Below, one piece after another: positions 16,799-23,906 of a stretch of DNA of 64,000 bases. The notes beneath the pieces are model-generated. The model had not been told where the DNA came from. It saw only the letters and a program-made list of their open reading frames with translations, and made no database searches. Source of the DNA: Arcobacter sp. (lineage in GTDB: Bacteria; Campylobacterota; Campylobacteria; Campylobacterales; Arcobacteraceae); contig PKUK01000001.1 of assembly GCA_002869535.1 (NCBI GenBank), positions 248,001-312,000 of the forward strand, read 5' to 3'. Every line of letters begins with the position of its first letter. The stretch's first letter is position 1. Made by a program: the position numbers and the translations under genes.

Positions 16799-18366
16799 GT
16801 TTCTAAAATCTCTTTTTTTAGTTCTTGTTTGTTGAATTTATTTTTATCACTAGGAATTAGTGGTAAAGATTTCTTATATACAATTTTAGATGGAATCATA
16901 TATGAAGCTAGATGTTTTTTTAGTTCAAAAGTTATCTCTTTTGCAGATAATTCACTTCTTGCACTATATACTAAAACAATCTCTTCTTCAATATCTGGAT
17001 TATCTATTGAAAATACTGCACACTGTTCTATTTGAGGTATATTATTTATAACAACTGATTCAACTTCAAAAGGACTTACTCTAAATCCTCTTGTTTTAAT
17101 CATATCATCGTGTCTTGATACAAAATAGATATATCCCTCTTCATCTTTATAAACATAATCTCCAGTTTTTACAACAACTTCATCCCTTAGCTGTCCTTCA
17201 AGATTGATTACATTTTTTAATATATCAATTGATTTGAATCTTTGTTCTGTTTCTAAAGGAGCATTCCAAAAGCCTTTATAAATATATCCACCTCTGTGAA
17301 TTAGTTCACCTACAACTCTTGGTTCACACTCTTTTCCTTCTTCATCTATAACATATAGTTCAACATCAGGAATTGATTTTCCAATTGAAGTTGGTCTTAT
17401 GTTTATTTGGCTTGGGTCTAAGTAAGTTGATCTAAATGCTTCTGTTAAGCCATGCATTGAGAAAAACTTAGCACTTGTAAAATATTTTTGTACGTCAGTT
17501 AACATTTTAGGAGTCACATTACCACCTGATGAAGTGATAATTCTAACATTAGCTAGTAATTCAGCACTTGGAAGTCTGTGTGAGTCTTCATCAAACATTT
17601 GAGTGATATTTATAGGCATAAGAGGAATAACAGTAACATTATCATTAATTAAGTGATTGAAAAAGTCACTTGCAAGTATAAATCTATGTAGTGCTAAAGT
17701 TGCTCTTTTATATAAAGAACAAAAAATTTGATTTAAACCATAATCTAAGTTAAATAATAAAATTCCAGATATTACATCATCCTCTTCTAAACTTAAATAG
17801 TGAGATACAACTCTTGCACTGTCTATTAAGTTTCTATGTGAGATAACTATACCTTTTGGGGTTCCTGTTATTCCAAATGAGTAAGTAATAACTGCATTAT
17901 CATGACCATTTATTTGACATGTATATGGTTTATTATAGTATTTGAAAATCTCTTCAAATGATGGTATATCTTTATGCGTTGTTTCATAAGAGATAATATG
18001 ACCATCAAATTTAATCTCTTCTATTGATTCAAGTTTTAATTTATCTGTAATAATACACTTAATATCACAATCTTTAATTATATATTCCACTTGTTCTGGT
18101 TTAAGTAACTTTGTAAGAGTAACAAGTACATAATCTGTAGATAAAATAGAAAGTATGGCAATTACTTGCTCAATACCTTTATTTGAATAGATACCAATTC
18201 TACTTCCTTTTGGTAAATCTAACTCATTTAGATAAAAAGCTACTTGATTTACTTTTGTAAGTAAATCACTATATGTAAGGCTTTTTTCATTTAGGACTAA
18301 AGCATTTTTATTTGGATGTGAGATTGCAGCATCTTCAATTAATCTTCTAATACAATTTATAGACAT
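16792..18366 (-). CDS. AMP-dependent acyl-adenylating synthetase/ligase
   Basis: The 524-residue product is an ANL-superfamily enzyme: AMP-binding core, HGLTEAFRSTYLDP (A5 region), TGDYVYKDEEGYIYFVSR (A7), RHDDMIKTRGFRVSP (A8 hinge) and a C-terminal PSDKNKFNKQEL carrying the A10 lysine. The TEAFRST and RVSPFEVE segments resemble acyl-CoA ligases associated with exosortase systems. The phosphate loop is odd: SFGITGTPKG instead of the usual TSGTTGxPKG. No carrier domain is fused. It is the last gene of the glutamate mutase operon, 10 bases after the MutL gene. An acid related to methylaspartate is a candidate substrate, by context only. Confidence 0.85.
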   Translation of the reverse strand: MSINCIRRLIEDAAISHPNKNALVLNEKSLTYSDLLTKVNQVAFYLNELDLPKGSRIGIYSNKGIEQVIAILSILSTDYVLVTLTKLLKPEQVEYIIKDCDIKCIITDKLKLESIEEIKFDGHIISYETTHKDIPSFEEIFKYYNKPYTCQINGHDNAVITYSFGITGTPKGIVISHRNLIDSARVVSHYLSLEEDDVISGILLFNLDYGLNQIFCSLYKRATLALHRFILASDFFNHLINDNVTVIPLMPINITQMFDEDSHRLPSAELLANVRIITSSGGNVTPKMLTDVQKYFTSAKFFSMHGLTEAFRSTYLDPSQINIRPTSIGKSIPDVELYVIDEEGKECEPRVVGELIHRGGYIYKGFWNAPLETEQRFKSIDILKNVINLEGQLRDEVVVKTGDYVYKDEEGYIYFVSRHDDMIKTRGFRVSPFEVESVVINNIPQIEQCAVFSIDNPDIEEEIVLVYSARSELSAKEITFELKKHLASYMIPSKIVYKKSLPLIPSDKNKFNKQELKKEILETI

Positions 18367-18376
18367 CTTTTATCCT

Positions 18377-19567
18377 TTAATATTGAGTTAAACCAAGAGT
18401 CCAAATGTCGTAATTTGTATCCATTACAACACTTGGATTATGGTTTGAGTTTAGAATTTTTTTATAAAAAAATGAGATGATATCTTCAATCTCTTCTTGT
18501 GATAAAACTTTTGTTATACCACCTGTTAAAACTAAACTATTAAGTGATAATAGCTTTAAGTTTACATAGGCTTTTCTATAGTGTGATACTTTACATAAAA
18601 CTAAGAATATCGCAAGTTGCATTAATATTCTCAAAGCTTTTTCACTTTGTTCATCAAAGATATTTTCTGTAACTTTTAAGTGTGATAGTAGTTCATAAAC
18701 AAACTCATTGTTTTTGGCACTAAATATTAATGATTCTTTTGATTTAAAAACACCAAGTTTTTTAAATACAAGTCTATCATATTCATTTGTTGTAACTAAA
18801 TTATCATCAACTAAATCTTTAGAGTAGTGAATATCAGTTGTAGCTCCTCCAATATCTATAAGAATATAAGGGTCCACAACTGAAAATTTTGTATCAATAT
18901 ATGGTAAAGTTTTATTAACTATATATGGAGTAGAGTATATTTGATTTGATGTTATCTCATAAAGGTGTTTGATATCTTCTTTACCCATAATATCAGCTTG
19001 ATAAAGGTTTGTTAAATACTCTTTTAAATGCTCTTCTACAATATGAAGTTTATCATCAATTACATTTGGTAAAACAACTAGATTTTCTATATGTTTTTGA
19101 AGATTATCACTATCTTTTGAACTTCCCACATATACAATATTTGAATACTTGATTTTTTCTAAATAATCAAATAACTCTTTTCCAAAGATGTTTGAAACAG
19201 AATCTATTCCACCAACTACAATAACAACATCTATTAAATCACTTGGAATTGAAGAGGTCTCTATATCTTGGTATAAAACAGTATCAATAATATTAATTCC
19301 AGAGTTAAAGGCAATATTTGTAGCATATTTAAGTGAAAAAGAGTTTGTAACACCAATAATAAGAGTACTTAAACCTCCATTTGCAGATGAACAAATATAA
19401 ACATTATCTTTTTCATAAGTTTTAATTGTATCACCACATTTGTAAGTTAAATCATCATAAATATCTTTATTAAAATCTCTAAAGTGCTGTTCAACACCTT
19501 GGGCAGAACTAACTTTAAAATAAGTACTTCCTACATCAATTAGTAGTTTGTTATTTAATTGGCTCAT
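18377..19567 (-). CDS. MutL/GlmL-type ASKHA protein of glutamate mutase
   Basis: The 396-residue product has the actin/Hsp70-like nucleotide fold signatures of MutL (not the mismatch repair protein): LLIDVGSTYFKVSS at the N-terminus, ICSSANGGLSTLIIGVT, VVIVVGGIDSV and ILIDIGGATTDIHYS. Genes of this family lie between glmS and glmE or beside them in glutamate fermenters; the protein is thought to help keep the B12 mutase active. It is somewhat shorter than the usual 450-460 residues. Its start overlaps the glmE stop by 4 bases (ATGA), indicating translational coupling. Confidence 0.88.
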   Translation of the reverse strand: MSQLNNKLLIDVGSTYFKVSSAQGVEQHFRDFNKDIYDDLTYKCGDTIKTYEKDNVYICSSANGGLSTLIIGVTNSFSLKYATNIAFNSGINIIDTVLYQDIETSSIPSDLIDVVIVVGGIDSVSNIFGKELFDYLEKIKYSNIVYVGSSKDSDNLQKHIENLVVLPNVIDDKLHIVEEHLKEYLTNLYQADIMGKEDIKHLYEITSNQIYSTPYIVNKTLPYIDTKFSVVDPYILIDIGGATTDIHYSKDLVDDNLVTTNEYDRLVFKKLGVFKSKESLIFSAKNNEFVYELLSHLKVTENIFDEQSEKALRILMQLAIFLVLCKVSHYRKAYVNLKLLSLNSLVLTGGITKVLSQEEIEDIISFFYKKILNSNHNPSVVMDTNYDIWTLGLTQY

Positions 19568-20928
19568 TGCATAATTCCTATATCGTGGATAATATCATTT
19601 ACTATAGATGTAGTGTCTTTTTTAAGGTCACATTTTGATTTTTCATATTCAAAACATTTGTCAGGAATTGGAACACTTCCTCTTTTTATGATTCTGATAT
19701 TTTTATTTGCATCTCTTATTGTAATCATTTCATTATGGTTTATAATGTGAGGAGAAAAAGGTACATCTATTATTCCATTTTTGATACTATTAAATACTTT
19801 TCTCCATAAAGTGTCAGCACTATCATTAAACACAGCTTCCATGATAGCTTTAACTTCTGCTGTTAAATTCTCTTCTTCTTCTGTATCAACCACATTTGGA
19901 AGACCATTTAGAATTCTAAGAAGATATTGTGTGTTTGCAACTGTTTCAGCATTTGCTTCTTTTGTAGTAATTCCTGAAGCCTCTTGTTTTGTTTTAGTGA
20001 TAATCTTATCAGCTCCAACCATAGCTGCAATGGCAGTTGACATAGAGATAAGTTGTGATGCAAAGTTTTGATCCATAGGAAAAGCACCCATCCATTGGTG
20101 ATATACTAAATGAACCTCAGCATCTCCACAATTAATTTCTTTTGCATAATATTTAGCAAGTTTTCTTATAACTGCACCAGTTACGATATCTTGATTCATA
20201 CTTCCACTTTGTGAAAAAGACACAGAGAATGATTTAACCCCTTCTTCAAGTGATAAAAGCATCTCAAGAAGTTGAATTACAATAGTAATACATGGAGGAA
20301 CTAGTGTTGCAGTTAGTGGTCCAAATGATTCTCTATTTATTGGTTCATTTAATGTTGAGTATTTAGCACAAACTCTTTCAACATATTTCCAATATAAAAA
20401 AGCTTTATCTAATGGAAAGTTTTTAGAGTAGGGTAAAAGATAAGTAATAGGACCACCTTCTATCTCAAAAATACCTGAAGCAATTGCTGTTTCAATTAAT
20501 AGTCTAGCATCAGGAGTTCCATGTCTAAGTGATACTGGTTTGTTAAAATGAGTAATCATCTTTCTAGTAGTTCTATATCCATGGTTAACTAGTGGATAAC
20601 CATTTAGCATATCAACTTCACTCTCTTCAGAGAGTCTTAGCATCTTCTTAGCTGTTGCATAGTCATTTAATCTTGTATTTGAATCAATAGTACAAGGTAA
20701 TACATCAACATTTGCATCTACAAAAAACTCATACAGTGCATACATTTTGTTATATGTTGGAAAACCACCACGTGGTTGTACTAGCATTTTGTTTTTTGTT
20801 CTAAAGTTATGTGAAATAAATAGGTCTTTTGAGGCATTTTTAACAAACTCTTCAACCTCAGCAAAGTCAAAATGCTCTACATATTCATTACTTAAAATTA
20901 TCTCTCGTTCTTCTTGTAATAAACTCAT
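19564..20928 (-). CDS. glmE: Methylaspartate (glutamate) mutase epsilon subunit
   Basis: The 454-residue product is the catalytic barrel subunit of adenosylcobalamin-dependent glutamate mutase, which interconverts L-glutamate and threo-3-methylaspartate. Active-site blocks known from the clostridial enzyme are present: VSLRHGTPDARLL (substrate arginine), FEIEGGPITYLLPYSK (the Glu and two Tyr spaced as E-x5-Y-x3-Y), and NRESFGPLTATLVPP. No methylaspartase or mesaconase gene is nearby, so the usual fermentation route is not supported. It overlaps glmS and the MutL-type gene by 4 bases on either side. Confidence 0.93.
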   Translation of the reverse strand: MSLLQEEREIILSNEYVEHFDFAEVEEFVKNASKDLFISHNFRTKNKMLVQPRGGFPTYNKMYALYEFFVDANVDVLPCTIDSNTRLNDYATAKKMLRLSEESEVDMLNGYPLVNHGYRTTRKMITHFNKPVSLRHGTPDARLLIETAIASGIFEIEGGPITYLLPYSKNFPLDKAFLYWKYVERVCAKYSTLNEPINRESFGPLTATLVPPCITIVIQLLEMLLSLEEGVKSFSVSFSQSGSMNQDIVTGAVIRKLAKYYAKEINCGDAEVHLVYHQWMGAFPMDQNFASQLISMSTAIAAMVGADKIITKTKQEASGITTKEANAETVANTQYLLRILNGLPNVVDTEEEENLTAEVKAIMEAVFNDSADTLWRKVFNSIKNGIIDVPFSPHIINHNEMITIRDANKNIRIIKRGSVPIPDKCFEYEKSKCDLKKDTTSIVNDIIHDIGIMQ

Positions 20929-21335
20929 GATTCTCTCGTTTTTAAATATTTTTCTAATTCATCTAAACCAGTATTTAAATCCACTTGATGAAATACCAAA
21001 TCAAAACCATAGTTTTTAAATTTTGGCACAATAGTTGAAGCATCACCAGTTCCAACTACTAAGTTTCCACCAATCATAAAAACTACATTATCTAAGTTTT
21101 TATATTTTGATTTAAGTATCTTTACTTCTCTACACCAGCCTTCTGCTTCGCCATTTAGAGAAGAGATTAATAGTACATCTGCATTGGTTTCTACTACAGC
21201 ATCAAAGAACTCTTCAAGATAAGTATTAACCCCAAGGTTAAACACTTCAAATCCTCTTGCTTGTAATGAAAGATCAATTAGTCTATTTGCTACAACGTGT
21301 ATATCGTTTCCTACAACGCCTGTTACTACTTTCAT
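20925..21335 (-). CDS. glmS: Methylaspartate (glutamate) mutase sigma subunit, B12-binding
   Basis: The 136-residue product is the cobalamin-binding subunit of glutamate mutase, close in length to the clostridial 137 residues. It keeps VTGVVGNDIHVVANRL with the cobalt-ligating His13, the SSLNGEAE loop, and VVFMIGGNLVVGTGD at the nucleotide-tail pocket. The usual D-x-H-x-x-G reads D-I-H-V-V-A, so the glycine is an alanine. It is the first gene of a four-gene operon whose start diverges from an alpha/beta hydrolase. Confidence 0.93.
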   Translation of the reverse strand: MKVVTGVVGNDIHVVANRLIDLSLQARGFEVFNLGVNTYLEEFFDAVVETNADVLLISSLNGEAEGWCREVKILKSKYKNLDNVVFMIGGNLVVGTGDASTIVPKFKNYGFDLVFHQVDLNTGLDELEKYLKTRES

Positions 21336-21404
21336 TTAATTGCCTATTTGTTCATTTTATAAAGGGCATAAGGATATCTAAAAGTATGTAAAACTTTTAT
21401 TAGA

Positions 21405-21410
21405 TAGAAT
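21405..21410 (+). promoter_or_regulatory. Probable -10 element in the divergent glmS/hydrolase gap
   Basis: TAGAAT lies 24 bases before the hydrolase ATG. On the opposite strand the AT-rich TTTATAAAAT near 21350-21360 can serve glmS. The gap also holds an imperfect inverted repeat, ATCTAAAAGT facing ACTTTTATTAGAT, around 21376-21406, that could be an operator. Confidence 0.35.
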
Positions 21411-21434
21411 AGGGTAAAAAGATGAAGTGATTTA

Positions 21435-22127
21435 ATGAAAACAAAAATATATTTAATACCAGGTTTTATGAATAATGAAAAATTGTGGAGTAGGTTAATA
21501 CCTCTTTTTGATGATAGTTATGAGTTTATTCATCTTGAAATTCCTTTAGAAGATAGTTTTGATAAGATTGTTGAAGTTATAGATAAAAGAATCGATGACC
21601 AAGTGATTAATCTATTGGGTTTTTCCTTAGGTGGTTATATTGCTTGTTATTTTGGATTGAAGTATCCAAATAGAGTCAATAAAATACTTGCTGTTGCTTG
21701 TACTCCAGCAAACTTAAGTGCAAAAGAGTCCCAAAAAAGAAGAGAAGCTATTGAGTTTACAAAAAAATTTGGCTTCAAGGGACTTAGTAGAAAAAAAGCC
21801 ATAAGTTTAGTTGAACCACATAATCAAAATGATGATGAGTTGATTGATTTACTCTTACAGATGTATGTTGATATAGGTGAAGAGGCTTTTTATTCTCAAT
21901 TTATGGCAACAATAATAAGAGAAGACTTATGTGATAAACTAATAAATAGTAATTTAAAACTATCATTTTTTTATGCTTGGGAAGATAGGATGGTAAGTAG
22001 AGAGTTTATGGAAGAGTTTTCTAAAAAAGCAAAGAATATTGACTTTACGCAAATTGAGGCAAAAACACATATGCTACCACTTGAAAGACAAAAAGAGTTA
22101 TCAATTAAGATTAAAGATTGGTTTTAA
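21435..22127 (+). CDS. Alpha/beta-fold hydrolase
   Basis: The 230-residue product has the alpha/beta hydrolase plan: IYLIPGFMNNEKLW with an oxyanion-hole region, the nucleophile elbow GFSLGG (catalytic Ser) within LLGFSLGGYIACYFG, an acid in YAWEDRMVS, and a final His in AKTHMLPLERQ. There is no signal peptide, so it is cytosolic. Relatives include BioH-type and other carboxylesterases; the substrate cannot be read from sequence. It diverges from the glutamate mutase operon. Confidence 0.8.
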   Translation: MKTKIYLIPGFMNNEKLWSRLIPLFDDSYEFIHLEIPLEDSFDKIVEVIDKRIDDQVINLLGFSLGGYIACYFGLKYPNRVNKILAVACTPANLSAKESQKRREAIEFTKKFGFKGLSRKKAISLVEPHNQNDDELIDLLLQMYVDIGEEAFYSQFMATIIREDLCDKLINSNLKLSFFYAWEDRMVSREFMEEFSKKAKNIDFTQIEAKTHMLPLERQKELSIKIKDWF

Positions 22128-22198
22128 TTGTATATGGATAAGTATAATTTAATACTGTTTTGAGATAATATTAAACTTAATAAAAAAAGGAAAACTAA

Positions 22199-22678
22199 AT
22201 GGATTTTTTTACAGCAGACTTATGTGACCAACACCCTGACAAAACTTATTTACTAGATAATGAATTTAAAAACTATGGTGGAAAAGAAAAAGTTTATGGT
22301 GAAGTTGTTACTGTTAAGCTTGATAGAAATAATAGTGAACTTATTAAACTACTCAGGGATGAGTCTGGAAAAGGTAAAATTGTTGTAGTTGATGTATCAG
22401 ATGAATATTTTGCAGTTGTCGGTGAAAATCTTATGAAGTTTGCTGCTAATAACAATTATGAGGGAATTATAGTTAATGGGTATGTAAGAGATACCTTTCA
22501 GATAAAAGATATACCAGTTGCCCTATATGCAAGAGGAACTTGCAGTAGAAAGTATATTCCTGAAACTCAAGGAGAAAGAGGTATCGATATATCTTTTGGT
22601 GGAGTAAATTTTTGTGAGGGTGATATTGTATATGCAGATAGGGATGGAATAATATTATCAAAAGAGAGTTTATTTTAG
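22199..22678 (+). CDS. rraA: RraA-family protein (RNase E activity regulator / HMG-type aldolase)
   Basis: The 159-residue product matches RraA along its length: TADLCDQHPD at the N-terminus, GKIVVVDVSDE, then GIIVNGYVRDTFQIKDIPVALYARGTCSRK and DIVYADRDGIILSKE. In gammaproteobacteria RraA inhibits RNase E; many homologues have 4-hydroxy-4-methyl-2-oxoglutarate aldolase activity using the G-x-x-R-D-x-x motif, here NGYVRDTFQ. Which activity applies is not shown. It has its own ribosome binding site (AAAGGAAA) 71 bases after the hydrolase. Confidence 0.85.
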   Translation: MDFFTADLCDQHPDKTYLLDNEFKNYGGKEKVYGEVVTVKLDRNNSELIKLLRDESGKGKIVVVDVSDEYFAVVGENLMKFAANNNYEGIIVNGYVRDTFQIKDIPVALYARGTCSRKYIPETQGERGIDISFGGVNFCEGDIVYADRDGIILSKESLF

Positions 22679-22679
22679 G

Positions 22680-22708
22680 TTGACATCAATATTAGTTAGT
22701 AGTATAAT
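22680..22708 (+). promoter_or_regulatory. Consensus sigma70 promoter of the ADP-ribosylglycohydrolase gene
   Basis: A perfect TTGACA (22680-22685) and a perfect TATAAT (22703-22708) are 17 bases apart, the ideal spacing. The -35 hexamer begins 2 bases after the rraA stop. A full consensus is rare in Campylobacterota and predicts strong transcription unless repressed. Confidence 0.85.
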
Positions 22709-22732
22709 CAGTTAATAAGCTACTAGTTAGTA
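22693..22732 (+). promoter_or_regulatory. Direct repeat overlapping the promoter, possible operator
   Basis: TAGTTAGTA occurs at 22693-22701, between the -35 and -10 boxes, and again at 22724-22732, downstream of the start site. The copies are 31 bp apart, about three helical turns. That placement is typical of a repressor site, but no regulator is known. Confidence 0.4.
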
Positions 22733-22749
22733 TTAAAAAGGTGGAAATT

Positions 22750-23820
22750 ATGAATATTCAAGATAGAGCACAAGGTGCAATAGTAGGGGCATTTATAGGT
22801 GACGCAATTGCGTTAGGCCCACATTGGTATTATGATTTAGATGAACAACATAAAGATTATGGTGAGTGGATTACAACATATACAGACCCTAAAAAGGGAA
22901 GATACCACGAACATGAAAAAAAAGGGAATCAATCTCAAGCTGGATATATATTAAAGCTTATGATTAAATCTCTTGTTGAAAATGGGGAATACAATCAAGA
23001 AGATTTTTGTAAAAAACTTGATGAAGATTTATTTACAAAAATGGATGGAACAGCACACAATGGACCAGGGGGTTATACTTCTCAATCTATTAGGAAAGTA
23101 TATACCCAAAGAGTAGAGGAAAAACTTCCATGGGATAAAGTTGGAAGTCATGCAGATACAACTGAAGCAATAGAGAGAACACTTGCCCTTGCAGTTAGAT
23201 ATGCCCTCAATCAAAAAAAACTATCAAAAAGTATTTCCCATAATACATTTATTACTCAAGTTGATGATATAGTTGGGTCTATGAGTGTTGCCTATGGTGC
23301 CGTTTTATCACAGTTGATTCAAGGGGAAAAGTTAGATGAGAATATATCTACTAAATTAATGAAATTAGTTAAAAAAGGTGAATTACCTTTTTATGCAGTT
23401 ACTACAGATGATTTTAAACCACCAAAAAATGGAGTAAAAGACCCTTCAACTATAGGATTATTTGCTTCCCCTGATGCTCTTTTATCTCCTTCATTTATGG
23501 CAAAAGCAGCAAATGATAAAGATATAAAAATAGAACCTGCCTGGAAAGTATCATTAGTATATGGAATGCCATGTGCTATATATCATATATTGCCAGCAAG
23601 TTATTATTTAGCAGCAAGATTTAATGATGATTTTGAGAGTGCAATATTACACTCTTTAAATGGTGGTGGACAAAATCAAGCTAGATCAATATTGACAGGT
23701 GCACTAGTTGGAGCACAGGTTGGATTAAAAAATATTCCACAAAGATTTATAGATGGATTGAATGAAAAAGATGAGATTTTAGAATTAGCTAAAAAACTTT
23801 CAGATATTATAGAAGCGTAA
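22750..23820 (+). CDS. ADP-ribosylglycohydrolase-family protein
   Basis: The 356-residue product starts MNIQDRAQGAIVGAFIGDAIALGPHW, the DraG/ARH entry motif with the first metal-binding region. HADTTEAIER and HNGPGGYTSQS, plus the C-terminal HSLNGGGQNQARSILTGALVGA, match the second metal cluster. Such enzymes remove ADP-ribose from proteins or small molecules in the cytosol using two divalent metals. I chose the ATG at 22750 over the track's GTG at 22741, because the GTG lies inside the ribosome binding site AAAGGTGG. The target is unknown. Confidence 0.85.
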   Translation: MNIQDRAQGAIVGAFIGDAIALGPHWYYDLDEQHKDYGEWITTYTDPKKGRYHEHEKKGNQSQAGYILKLMIKSLVENGEYNQEDFCKKLDEDLFTKMDGTAHNGPGGYTSQSIRKVYTQRVEEKLPWDKVGSHADTTEAIERTLALAVRYALNQKKLSKSISHNTFITQVDDIVGSMSVAYGAVLSQLIQGEKLDENISTKLMKLVKKGELPFYAVTTDDFKPPKNGVKDPSTIGLFASPDALLSPSFMAKAANDKDIKIEPAWKVSLVYGMPCAIYHILPASYYLAARFNDDFESAILHSLNGGGQNQARSILTGALVGAQVGLKNIPQRFIDGLNEKDEILELAKKLSDIIEA

Positions 23821-23906
23821 TTTTTTAAAAGATGAAATGACTTTTAATATATACAAACATATATTAAATACAAATAGAATAACAAGATATAAATATAGAG
23901 GTAATT

